Assembly (NCBI GenBank): GCA_016584495.1
Contig: WAID01000007.1
Span: forward strand, 124,001-188,000
Origin: Celoporthe dispersa
Taxonomy: Eukaryota; Ascomycota; Sordariomycetes; Diaporthales; Cryphonectriaceae
DNA length: 64,000 bases
Reading direction: 5' to 3'
The translations under genes and the position numbers were made by a program. Shown piece by piece: positions 54,886 to 64,000 of this stretch. The notes beneath the pieces were generated by a model, which was given only the letters and a program-made list of their open reading frames with translations, did no database searches and was not told the DNA's origin. Numbering within the stretch: the first letter of the stretch is position 1; each line of letters opens with the position of its first letter.

Positions 54886-55787
54886 GATGGAAGGGTTGGC
54901 TGTAGCGATTACTTCACACTCCAGGCTTGGACAGGGACGTCTGGTTGCACGGCACAGCACACGCTCGATCGATGTGAACCAGAGAATACTCACCCCTCAA
55001 ATACGCCTCGATACATCTCCCCACATGCCATAGCAGGATCGTGTATCGACATAATTAGTCATGACGAGTTCACGTCAGCATGTCCGAAGTGCGATGGTGG
55101 TGTTCTTTTGCTTTTTTCTGGGGGGGGGTTGTTTTTCGGACATGTTCTGGTGACTTATAAACACCGAGACTATCCGCAGCTTTCAAATCAAGTCATGGCC
55201 GAAACAAACAAATTGCATTGAAGAGTGGGTCTCTCGGGACGATGAAGTCTCCGTCCGCAGCGATGGCGAGGATGATGACGACCTCGTACTGCCCACCATG
55301 GGAGGGACTTGATGCCTCGAAAGCCTTGTCCTTGGAGACGACCACGACCTTTTGGAGGGAGGGAAAAACCTAGAGGGAAAGAAAAAAGAAAAAAAAACCA
55401 CTTCCTCGTAACGATGACCTCTGCAGTGGTGTTGATGACTGCGCACTGCTGACCATGAAAACCTGATGCCTCTCGAGGCTTTCCGCGGAGACGAACCCTC
55501 TTAAAAGAAAAAAAGAAAGAAAGAAAAAAGACCAACGCAAACCGCTTCCCGAAATGATGACTTCATACTGCCAAACCGAAAGCCTGATGATGCCTGACGA
55601 GACTCTCTCCCCGAAGACCGCCATCTGACCGGAGAAGGAAGAAAAAACCAGACCAGACCAGACCAAACCGAGACCGAAAACCTCTTGCCCATAGTCCTCC
55701 TCCTCATGTAGACCGAATCGTCTGGTTCGTCTTAGGACCCCCGCGCCCCGCATGGTGGTGATGCATGCCCTGCCCTGCCGTCGGCTC
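54886..55787. other. Intergenic with a threefold imperfect tandem repeat
   Basis: The left 300 bp are the promoter of the FMN reductase. From 55262 to about 55675 an approximately 140-bp module is repeated three times. A (CCAGA)n patch ends the third unit. No gene seen. Confidence 0.6.
55262..55675. repeat. Three imperfect tandem units of about 140 bp
   Basis: Each unit has GATGAC..C near its start, ACTGC..ACC, TGATGCCT, then a GAGACGAC- or GAAGACC-like block, and ends in an A-rich tract. Units begin near 55271, 55413 and 55554. Sequence drift is large, so the duplication is old. All three lie just downstream of the zinc-finger gene. Confidence 0.6.
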
Positions 55788-56845
55788 TCACTCGGCCAGC
55801 ATCTGCTCCGCAGCCTGGATATGGCTGGTCCAGGTCTGCACCTCGGTCCGCAGGGCGATGATGTAGTCGATGCGCTCGGCCTTCTTCATGAGCTGGACCA
55901 TGTCGCCGCCGTGTGTCGGCAGCAGGGCCTGGTCGAAGGCGTTGTGCTCGAGCTCGGGACAGAACTTGCCCTCGGCGCGCAGGGCAGCCAGGGAGACGGA
56001 CGTGGTCGTCGGCCAGATCCGCGGCCTGGTCCTGGCCCAGGCGGGCGACCCGCTGCAGGGAGGCCATGTTGAGGTGTTTCAGGACCGCAGGGCGGACGGA
56101 CCGCTCTCCGAGGTCACCGCCGCGGCCCTGGACGTGGCGGAAATCGAAATGGTGGCAGGCGAGGTGCTCGTCGATAGGAATGGGCCCGTCGCGCAGCCCT
56201 GACCACGTGCAGCCGTTGTATGGGCAGTATCGGCGCTTCACCGGGTCCTGCGTATGATTTTCGAGATTGTGCCGGTTGAAGTCGTGCACGTCTCTGCCAC
56301 AGAGGCTGCAGAAGCGCCTGCGGCCGCCGGTGCGGGGTCTGTTTTGGATGAGAAAAGAGTCAGGGCTCTAGGCGTGATAGTATGCACAAGTAGATGGCTC
56401 TGACAGGAGGTGATGGGATGTATGGGAGAGGAGGGGAGGAGATGGGAGAGGAAACATACGGCATGGCGATGGCGCCAGGTCGAGCGGCTGGCGCCACCGC
56501 GCGCCGATGGATTACCCACTCGGCGCCCTGTTGGTAAAAATCATAAACAGAGGCACCGAAGTGCCGGCGGGCAGCAATGTCACGCGTGATGCCATCGTGG
56601 GCGAGAGCAGGGTTCTTGCGGATGAACGCCTGCATGTCGGGAGAGAAGCCGTTGTAGCCGGCTGTGGGCATGGCGCCGGTGGGAGCGGCGGCGCCAGGGA
56701 CGAAGGGGGCAGGGCCAGCAGCAGCAGCGGCGGCGGTGGAGGAGGCCGAGGCCGAGGACGAGGACGCACCCGCGACAGCAGGGGCAGTGTTGGGGAAGTC
56801 AGGGACGGGGCCGCTAGCGGCGAAGGAGTTGTTGTTGGAAGACAT
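55788..56845 (-). CDS. C2H2-like zinc-finger protein, function unknown
   Basis: Two exons, 56845-56460 and 56338-55788 (intron GTATGT...AACAG), about 311 residues. An Ala/Ser/Pro-rich N-terminus leads to a helix block (GFSPDMQAFIRKNPALAHDG, ASVYDFYQQGAEWVIHRRA). Two zinc-finger-like motifs follow: RRRFCSLCGRDVHDFNRHNL with ENH, and YCPYNGCTWSGLRDG with EHLACHH. The C-terminus is a helical/coiled segment (LMKKAERIDYIIALRTEVQT) ending AEQMLAE. One frame break lies near 56004-56005 (GG on the plus strand, one base too many); both halves then join and the total length becomes a multiple of three. A nucleic-acid-binding role is inferred from the fingers only. A TATA-like TATATAAAA on the minus strand lies about 200 bp upstream. 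Confidence 0.68.
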
Positions 56846-58141
56846 CTTGGGTCTGGAGGAGGGAGAGAAGATGAGGGCGTTGGTAAAGGTGGATGGGCTG
56901 ATTGTTGTGGGATAGAAAGAGAGAGGAAGAGAGACAGAGACAGAGAGAGAGAGGAGGGTGGTCGCGAAGAGAATGTGATGATGACTGCTCAGTTTCGAGA
57001 GGAGGAAAAGAAAAAATCCGTTTCCAAGATCATGGGAAAAGTATTTTATATAGTGACGAGCCTTGTGCACAGGCCGACTGCTCGCACCTTTGCCGCTTTC
57101 GCGATGTGGCAGAAAAAAAGTTTCGTCGAGTGGAGGTAGCTTGACGATGAGCACAAATGTTTCGACGGCAGGTTACAGCCATCACGAAGGGTGATCAGGG
57201 GTGCATCGAATGCCACGAATGCGTTTTTTCCTGCACGAGGCTGATGTGGCTGACAACGAGGCTGACACGCGTCGAGCCCTTGTTCACGATGGTCTTGGCC
57301 TGAACATCTACAAAGGATGACTTGCCCACCTGGATGGAAATGCTGATTCAGATGTCACATCTCACATGGAGCTATCCAATGTTTTCGTCTCTGTGGCATC
57401 TGCAGTCGCTGCAGAAATGCACTCCAGCCCTGTGACACAGCATATATCCTGTGAGGGCTGTGTGCTGCTGATTATTTGTAAGTTACCAATACCAGCTAGC
57501 GTGACTCACTCTGTCTATTTGTGCAAGCCTCCTCCCAATACCCTCTTTCTGCTACCTGAGCTGTCAGCACACCCTGTGATTCACCCTGTTGGTTCTTGTC
57601 ACCACCCTCCTGCCTCGCTCATACTAAATCCAGGTGTTAGCATGTCGAGAAACTTTTCTGGACGACGAAACTTTTTCCCACCAGAAAAAAAAAACCTTCG
57701 CGGAATCTGCCAGAATTCCAATCAGCATTGTTTCCAGTAAACACATGATCCTTCTTGATCTTGAGAGATAGAAAGGGGGAAAACAATAAACCACAACCTC
57801 CCCTCTTTTGTGTCCTGTGGTAGCAAGTAGAAGTTGAGAGTGACATGGTCATTTCTACCTCTTCTCTTTGACCATGACAATTGATATGATCCAGTCTTTA
57901 TGCATGGAAGCTACTATTTCAAGTCATGCATTGACTTCTGCAGCTGGCTTTGGCTCACATGCACATAGATGGACTTCCTGACCACAGCCAACTCACAGGC
58001 AGGCAAAACAAGTGCCACAAGGCTGGGATCTTGTTGGCAGTCAGGTATATCTTGTAATGAGAAGACCAGCATCCCAGATGATGGCTACATTCCCTGCATC
58101 AGCTCTTTGACTACAGGTGAGTGGCCACCACACTGATTATT
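56846..58141. other. Intergenic with a 515-bp tract lacking any CpG
   Basis: The first 350 bp are the CT-rich leader and promoter of the zinc-finger gene, with TATATAAAA on the minus strand at 57044-57052. From about 57340 CpG becomes rare, and from 57703 to 58217 there is none. No gene, transposon end or RNA seen. Confidence 0.6.
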
Positions 58142-58217
58142 CTAGTAACTCCTGGGTAGCTGTAGAACCCTCTCACTGATGTAGTTTAGAATCATCTCCC
58201 TGCTCACAGGGGCAATG
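57703..58217. other. CpG-free tract overlapping the 3' end of the acyl-CoA dehydrogenase
   Basis: No CG dinucleotide occurs in these 515 bases, checked line by line, although TG and CA are frequent and the base composition is near half GC. The tract covers the last 76 bases of the dehydrogenase coding sequence; only two CpG follow before 58321, where CpG density jumps. The pattern fits long-term CpG-specific C-to-T mutation. Confidence 0.8.
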
Positions 58218-59655
58218 CGAGGCACAAGACACTCCCGGAACCATCTTTCCACATCATACTCTGTGGCATAGCCCATACCTCCATGCTGGTTTGAGACAGT
58301 CATCCAGTAGTAGTCAGCATCGTCCAGGCCCTTCCCCAGCCAGCCCTGTGGGATAAACTCAGGATGGTAGTAAAGTACTCACCGTCAGGATCGCCCTCTC
58401 GCAGGCGTAAAACGCAGCCTCGGCCGCCACGTACTTGGCACTGTTACAGGCCACCCCGATCGCGTCGGGACGGATCGAGGAGTCCGTCCTGCCCGCATCG
58501 AACAGCCTTGCCGCGTGGTAGGTGGCCAGCTTGGCCGCCTCCAGCCGCATGAAGGCGTCGGCCAGGGGGTGCGCGATGCCCTGGTTCATGCCGATGGGCC
58601 GCTGGAAGACGGTCCTCTCGCGCGCGTACCGGGCTGCCCTCGCCAGCGCGGCATAGCCCAGGCCCAGGGCCTCGCCCGCGAGCAGGCACCGCTCGGCGTT
58701 CATCCCGTGCAGGATCATCTTGAAACCCTTGCCCTCCTCGCCGACGAGCGAGCTGGCGGGGATCTCGTAGTTGTCAAAGTACACCTCGTTGGCGTCGACG
58801 GCCCTCCCGCCCATCTTTTTGATCTTTCGTATGTCCAGGCCCGGCTGGTCTCGGTCCAGGTCGATGCAGAACAGCGACAGGCCCTCGCTCGGTTTTTCTT
58901 TTTGTTGTTGTTGTCGTCGTCGTCGTCGCCGTCGTTCTCCCTGTCGGCTCCTCCAGCGGCGTGGTCCTCGCCAGCAGCATCATCTTCCTCGCCACCTGCG
59001 CACAGGTGATCCAGATCTTCTGGCCCGTCACCTTATATGACCCGCCATCACCACCATCCTCCTGCCTCCTCGCCACCGTCGCCAGGCGCAGCGTGTCCAG
59101 GCCCGCGTTCGGCTCCGTCACCCCGAAACAGGTCCGCCATCTCCCCGACACGATGTTGGGGATGATGCCCTCCAGCTGCTCCCGCGAGCCGAACCTCGCG
59201 AGGGGCTGCGTGGCGTAGACGTTGGCGTGGATGGCCTGCGCGCCGGCCATGCCCGCCCCGGACTCGGTGATGGTCTGCATCATCATGGTGGCCTCCGCGA
59301 TGCCGAGCCCCGACCCGCCCAGCTCCTCGGGCAGGGCGATGCCCAGCCAGCCGTCCCGGGCGAGGGCGGCGTGGAACTCCTCTGGGTCTTTCTCGTCCTG
59401 GTCGTGTTCCTGCCAGTAGGTGTTTGGGAACCGGGAGCAGATGGCCGCTACTGCCTCGCGGACCGTGAGCTGGGTCTCGGTGAAGCCTGTTGTTTCCATG
59501 AGGCGTGTTGGGAGGGTGGTTGAGAAGAGCTGGTGGCGGGTAGTTTGGTGGGAATCAGGTTGTGATACTATTATTGGTCTGAGTTGTGACGAGCGTGGAC
59601 GGAGGCGATGGTGGGGGCAGCAGCGCCATGCCTTTCTGCTCAAGGGGCGAGACAT
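58142..59655 (-). CDS. Acyl-CoA dehydrogenase, probably mitochondrial
   Basis: FAD-dependent alpha,beta-dehydrogenation of an acyl-CoA. Two exons, 59655-58383 and 58285-58142 (97-nt intron GTGAGT, branch GCTGAC, CAG), give 471 residues. The first 52 residues are Arg/Ser-rich with almost no acidic residues, like a presequence; a second ATG at 59499 would omit them. Family marks: GIALPEELGGSGLGIAEATM, CFGVTEPNAGLDT, KVTGQKIWITCA, KKMGGRAVDANEVYFDNYEI, GMNAERCLLAGEALGLG, TVFQRPIGMNQGIAHPLADA, HGGMGYATEYDVERWFREC, and VLQLPRSY at the end. The Glu in NAER sits where isovaleryl-CoA and long-chain dehydrogenases keep their catalytic base. A poly-Thr insert coded by (ACG)n lies near residue 245. One frame break follows it, in one of two T5 runs (58893-58903). 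It is divergent from the CoA-transferase. Confidence 0.9.
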
Positions 59656-60108
59656 GATATGGAATGTGGAGGAGGAGGAGGAGGAGTATCTGTGCCTGGA
59701 GACAACTTCTCTCCTGTTGTTGAATTATTATACAAAACATTGTCTTGTGTGGTGTCTCGCCTCTCGGCAGCCAGGACTATCTCAAGTGAGGGGGCGGGTC
59801 TGCTTCGGTTATAATGATCAAGTCGGCTACTCGGATTTTCATTTGTTATGTCTGCATTTGAAGCAGTAACCACAGGCTTAATTTGGAAGATATACTTGCA
59901 AATGGTCTCAACTTGTTGTTCACCTCGGCTCCTCATGTCCCTGTTGTATGTTTTCTCAACCCCACATGCATGCAAACCAGTCTCGAGGTCGGAGGTAAAA
60001 GGTAACGATGCCTTGGGTGTCTCTTACTTACCTTGGTGCAACAGTCTTGGAAACCGATACAGTAATTACCAGTTAATTATTAAGAACCAAGTATTGTTGG
60101 CCCCAGCC
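59656..60108. promoter_or_regulatory. Divergent promoter between acyl-CoA dehydrogenase and CoA-transferase
   Basis: 453 bp separate the two start codons, so both genes probably share control elements. I see no named regulator site. The plus frame is open upstream of the transferase ATG for 87 codons but is not conserved-looking. Confidence 0.5.
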
Positions 60109-61378
60109 ATGTATTCTCGGCTTCAGCGTCCGCTCTGCTCGTGTCCGCTGCCAACCTCGTCTGCTTTCCTTCCCAGGACAATCTCGTCGACAAGGCGGTA
60201 CTATGTCGACACTCCTCCTGCTCCGCGCCCCAGACGGCTTCCCCTGGAAGGCATCACCGTCGTCAGCCTGGAACAGGCCATAGCAGCCCCCTTCTGCACG
60301 CGACAGCTGGCCGACCAGGGCGCCAGGGTGATCAAGATCGAGCGTCCCAACACAGGCGACTTTGCACGCCACTACGACACCCGCGTCAGGGGCCAGTCCT
60401 CCCACTTCATCTGGACGAACCGGTCCAAGGAGAGCCTGGCGCTCGACCTCAAGCAGGAGCGGGACATGGCCGTCCTCAGGGCCCTGCTCGGGCGCGCCGA
60501 CGTGCTGGTGCAGAACCTCGCGCCGGGCGCGACAGGGCGGATGGGCCTGTCATACGAGGCGCTCCAGGGACGACACCCGAGGCTGATCGTGTGTGACATC
60601 TCCGGGTATGGATCAGATGGCCCGTACAGGGACAAGAAGGCCTACGACCTCCTCGTGCAGTCGGAGGCGGGCGTCCTGTCCGTCACGGGCACCCAGGACG
60701 AGCCTGCCAAGGTGGGCATCTCGATCGCGGACATCGCGGCGGGCATGTACGCCCTCACCAGCATCCTGGGCGCCCTCATGACCAGGGGAGAAGACGGGCC
60801 GGGGCGCCAGGATCGACATCTCCATGCTGGAGAGCATGGCCGAGTGGATGAGCTTCCCGCTGTACTACACGCACCAGGGCCAGCCGCCCCCGAGGCGCGT
60901 CGGCGCGGCACACGCGACCATCTATCCCTACGGGCCCTTCTCGGCGGGCGACGGCGGCTCGGTCATGCTGGGCCTGCAGAACGAGAGGGAGTGGGCGAGG
61001 CTGTGCGGCGAGGTGCTGGGCGACCCGGCGCTGGCCTCGGACCCGAGGTTCAACACCAACAGCCTGAGGGTGGAGAACCAGGAGGAGCTGAGGGGGATCC
61101 TCGACGGGGTGTTCTCGGCGCTGACGGTCCAGCAGCTGCTGGAGAGGCTGGATGCTGCCGGGATCGCGAATGCCAAGCTGCGGGACATGGCGGACGTGTG
61201 GGCGCACCCCCAGCTGAAGGCGCGCGGGCGGTGGGCCGAGGTGAACACTCCGGGCGGTCGGGTGCCCGCTCTGGTTCCGCCGGGGTTTGCGTCGGCCGAG
61301 GAGGCCAGGATGGAGGCTGTGCCTCTTGTGGGAGAGCATAATGACAAGATTCTGGCTGAGCTGGGGATGAAAGGCTGA
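60109..61378 (+). CDS. Class III (CaiB/BaiF) CoA-transferase, probably mitochondrial
   Basis: Moves CoA between carboxylic acids; relatives include human SUGCT and fungal itaconate/mesaconate transferases. Single exon, 422 residues. Residues 1-40 look like a presequence (MYSRLQRPLCSC, RTISSTRRYY). Then LPLEGITVVSLEQAIAAPFC, ARVIKIERPNTGDFAR, SSHFIWTNRSKESLALDLK, LVQNLAPGATGRMGLSYEAL, VCDISGYGSDGPYRDKKAYD with the catalytic Asp near residue 180, LLVQSEAGVLSVTGTQDEPA, then SMLESMAEWMSFPLYYTH and PYGPFSAGDGGSVMLGLQNE. One frame break at the G run 60801-60804 (one G too many); corrected, it reads GARIDISMLESM. It pairs divergently with the acyl-CoA dehydrogenase, which suggests activation of a free acid followed by oxidation. 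Confidence 0.92.
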
Positions 61379-61739
61379 GCAGGCCTTGGATCCAGAACGT
61401 GGACGAGGACCTCATCTTGTGTTCTTTATATAGTATTATTGTCTGCTCTTGCTATGTGGACAGTCTGGCCACCTTTATAAATACTTTGAGTTCCGAGGGA
61501 GCAGAGTGCCATGTACAGCGATTTACATGTCATGAATACTACTAAAAGGAGTATCTCTGGGCAGTGCCGGCAGTATGCGTCGGCTGTATGAAGCCAGAAC
61601 GAGACAAGATGGGGTAATGTAAATATCCGATGTTTGGAGACGCATCGTCACCATCTATCTCCTTCTTCCCAAGACAACAACTTTCCGACAACCCTTGATC
61701 AGAATCACCCATCCTACTAAAACCACACCACCTCCCATC
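61379..61739. other. Intergenic, promoter of the alcohol dehydrogenase
   Basis: 361 bp. TATATAG at 61427-61433 is close to the transferase stop. The last 80 bp are a pyrimidine-rich leader before ATG 61740. Nothing else recognised. Confidence 0.6.
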
Positions 61740-63050
61740 ATGTCCACCTCGACGGAAGCCTACGTCGCCCGCCCACCATCCTCCCGGATGACCCTGGAGA
61801 AGATCAGATACCTAGAGCCCCTCGCTCCCCACGAGCTCCTCGTCGACATAGTCGCCGCCTCCATCTGCCACACCGACCTCCGCGCCGCCGCAGGAAACTT
61901 TCTCCTCGCCCCACCTCTCATCCTAGGCCATGAGGGTGCCGGCCACGTGCGCGCCGTCGGCCCAGAGGTGACCTATGTGCAGCCAGGAGACGCCGTGGTC
62001 CTGGCCTTTGCCTCGTGTATGAGGTGCCGGAGGTGCAGGACGGGGAGGAACCCGTACTGCGACGAGCTGTTCCGGCTGAACTTCAGCGGGAGGAGGGATG
62101 ATGGGAGTACGGTGGCGGTGCTGGCGGGGGAGGGGGAGGAGAGAGACGCACCTCAGGTGGGCGGGCTCTTCTTTGGGCAGAGCAGCATGGCGCGGACCGC
62201 GCTGGTGAGGGAGGAGAGCTGTGTCAAGGTCGGGGATGTGGGAGCCGCGGACCTGAGGCTGTGTGCCAGCCTGGGCTGTGGGATTCAGACGGGCGCCGGC
62301 ACCATCATGTGAGTAGTATGATCAGTACAGCTCTCCTTGACAGTTCTCCTCGCACAGGGCAAGAAGTACACAGCTGCTCTTTTCTCCTCTATCCTTTTCT
62401 TTTCTCTCTTCCTCTCTCTTTCTCCTCTCACAGTACTGATTGATGTCGGTCATGTATCCCAGGAACGTCATCAAACCACCTCCGGGTCAAGGCTGGCCAT
62501 CTTTGGCGGCGGTGCCGTGGGCCTCGCTGCCCTCCTCGCTGCCCAGCTCACCTCGCCAGCCTGTATCGTCCTGGTCGACATCTCGCAGACCAAACTAGAC
62601 ATGATCCCTAAGTCGATCCTCGGGCCCGAGACGCACCTGTACAATGCACTGGACAGGTCCAACGAGGAGGTCGCCGCGGAGTTGCGCAAGTTCGCACCTG
62701 ACGAGCACGGCATGGACTTCGCGCTGGACTGCGTCGGGGACGAGAACATTGTCAAGGCGGCACATTTGGCCCTGGACAAGATGGGCACGCTCGTGACCGT
62801 CGGGTCTGGGGTGGACGCGAATGCTGCTGGCTATAGCCTTGCGGCGCACCTGGTCAAGGGCATCACGCACCGGGGGACGCATCAGGGAGACTCTGTGCCT
62901 AGGCAGATGATACCGAGGCTACTTGCCATGTACAAGGAGGGCCGGTTTCCTTTTGACAAGCTGTTGACTGAGTTTAGGTTTGAGGAGATGGACAAGGCGC
63001 TGGAAGAGATGAAGCAAGGCAGGGTGGTCAAGCCTCTCTTGGTAATGTAA
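61740..63050 (+). CDS. Zinc-dependent (aryl-)alcohol dehydrogenase
   Basis: Medium-chain NAD(P)-dependent alcohol dehydrogenase, 385 residues in two exons (61740-62308 and 62463-63050; intron GTGAGT...CCCAG with CTGAT branch). Catalytic zinc ligands are in ASICHTDLRAA and LGHEGAGHV and in the CGIQTGAGT region; the structural zinc loop is CMRCRRCRTGRNPYC. The Rossmann fold follows: RLAIFGGGAVGLAALLAAQL, IVLVDISQTKLDM, FALDCVGDENIVKAA. The pattern GHEGAG...CGIQTGAG resembles benzyl/aryl alcohol dehydrogenases. One frame break at the G run 62484-62486 (one G missing) between NVIKPPPG and SRLAIFGG. No targeting sequence is seen, so it may be cytosolic, unlike its neighbours. Its place in the cluster suggests that it oxidises an alcohol or reduces an aldehyde linked to the CoA-dependent steps. 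Confidence 0.9.
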
Positions 63051-63620
63051 CTCATCATGATCGATATGTCATAATTACTCTCCAGGTGCAAAGGAAAAGG
63101 GAAAAAGCAAATTAACAAGGAGAAGAGAAAGAAAAGAAAAAAAAAGAAAAGGCAGCCAAATAGTAATAACCTTGAATAAATAATATCAACGGGATGAGAG
63201 CTACGGTCACGTCTGGACTGCTCGTCACAGAGATCCATATGGGAGAAAGACAAATCCTCTGCATTAATCTCTCCTATATCTTGATTACATTCTCAAGATG
63301 GCTCCCTATCCAAAGTTGGTACTGTTTCGATTTCCTAAACAAGAACGGGCATTCCTGCTGTGTGTCCAAGCATATAACCGAGCCGGCTATTTGTTTTCAA
63401 CCCCTCACACCCAACTCTTACACCGTCACACCTAGGAGGGATATTGAGCTGAGATGCCACAAGACTGCTAATCACCTGGGCGGACTTGCAGCCATCAGCA
63501 TAACTTCATATCTGCTTAGGTATCTTTTCTCCTCAGCTGGCTTCTCCTCTCCTCACCTGGACAACCTGTCTGCGGGGGTCGACAGATGCGACCCAAGCAA
63601 GACCTGCTCCCCCCGTCAAC
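63051..63620. other. Intergenic
   Basis: 3' flank of the alcohol dehydrogenase with an A-rich stretch at 63094-63160, then the promoter of the hydratase gene. No gene seen. Confidence 0.65.
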
Positions 63621-64000
63621 ATGGCCACACTCTTCACAGCCACCACCTCACGCCTCTGCACCAGGCACGCCCGCCACAGCACAAGAACCCTCACCACCGC
63701 CGCAGAAGCCGCCCAGGCCATGCTACAGACCTTCCAAGCCCAGACCAGGACCGTCCGCCAGGCCCTCGACCCCCACCAGCTCCAGAAGCTCAGCCTGACC
63801 CTCGGCAGGACCAACCTCCACCCAGGCCTCGACATAACCTCCGCTCCGCCACCAGCCGGAACGCCCCTGCCCCCGGGCTACCACCTCGTCTACTTCTGCC
63901 CAGCCCAGCCCGAGGCCGACCTCGGCGCAGACGGCACGGACAGGACCTTCAATGCGCCTGCGCCTTTCTCGCGGCGCATGTGGGCGGGCGGGAGGATGAG
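63621..64000 (+). CDS. HTD2/MaoC-like acyl-CoA hydratase, N-terminal part (runs off the window)
   Basis: ATG 63621 (CAACATGGCC) opens a frame that continues without a stop to the window end, 126 codons. It starts with a presequence-like segment (MATLFTATTSRLCTRHARHS) and continues with an amphipathic helix (VRQALDPHQLQKLSLTLG). The start of the MaoC-type N-terminal hot-dog domain follows: LPPGYHLVYFCPAQPEADLG and APFSRRMWAGGRM. This resembles fungal hydroxyacyl-thioester dehydratase type 2 proteins, often annotated as mesaconyl-CoA or itaconyl-CoA hydratase. The GYHLVYF...ADGTDR...FSRRMWAGG spacing is the diagnostic part. The catalytic region lies beyond the window. With the CoA-transferase and acyl-CoA dehydrogenase it completes an activation, oxidation and hydration series. 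Confidence 0.8.
   Translation, partial: MATLFTATTSRLCTRHARHSTRTLTTAAEAAQAMLQTFQAQTRTVRQALDPHQLQKLSLTLGRTNLHPGLDITSAPPPAGTPLPPGYHLVYFCPAQPEADLGADGTDRTFNAPAPFSRRMWAGGRM

Noticed and set aside
58346..58382. A 37-nt alternative intron in the acyl-CoA dehydrogenase
   Set aside because: Too short for a fungal intron, and it would insert about 20 residues absent from the family. The 97-nt intron joins AILT directly to HGGMGYA as expected.

Overview
The window is nuclear DNA of a filamentous ascomycete (Pezizomycotina, most likely Sordariomycetes). The evidence is short GT–AG introns with CTGAC/CTAAC-type branch points, GC-rich third codon positions, fungus-specific gene families (CYP51B-like sterol demethylase, Zn2Cys6 regulator, kinesin-7, Eaf6), a dispersed 5S rRNA gene with an upstream TATA box, and intergenic DNA full of (GA)n/(CT)n and other microsatellites. 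I support 22 confident or probable protein genes, two weak ones (a small ORF and a relic), and one 5S rRNA gene.

Left part (1-14 kb), minus strand: the 5' end of a DUF3074-like gene, a CYP51 sterol 14-alpha-demethylase with SREBP-like and CCAAT sites upstream, a type II membrane protein resembling FUT8/NodZ fucosyltransferases, and a kinesin-7 (Kip2/KipA type). A 9.5-kb stretch without a recognisable gene follows, then an Stk19-like winged-helix protein (23.5-24.9 kb) and a repeat-bearing spacer with a 27-bp element present four times.

Middle part (28-51 kb) is gene-dense: a coiled-coil protein, a cytosolic DPP5-like S9 peptidase, Eaf6 (NuA4), a PWI/SR splicing factor, a poly-Q protein, a FAHD1-like hydrolase, a Ctr copper transporter with Mac1-type copper elements, a Nudix CoA pyrophosphatase, a Zn2Cys6 transcription factor and a multi-pass membrane protein. 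A divergent but structurally intact 5S rRNA gene lies at 51,945-52,063.

Right part (52-64 kb): a CpG-poor, gene-poor interval with a decayed gene, an NADPH:FMN reductase, a C2H2-like zinc-finger protein, a tract of 515 bp with no CpG at all, and a putative mitochondrial catabolic cluster. The cluster holds an acyl-CoA dehydrogenase divergently paired with a class III CoA-transferase, then a zinc alcohol dehydrogenase and the start of an HTD2/MaoC-like hydratase that runs off the right end.

Nine genes carry single-base frame breaks, nearly all in homopolymer runs, without nonsense or other damage. I read these as sequence or assembly indels; coordinates are given across them and the affected runs are named. 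No text below restores a gene of concern; all genes here are housekeeping or metabolic fungal genes.
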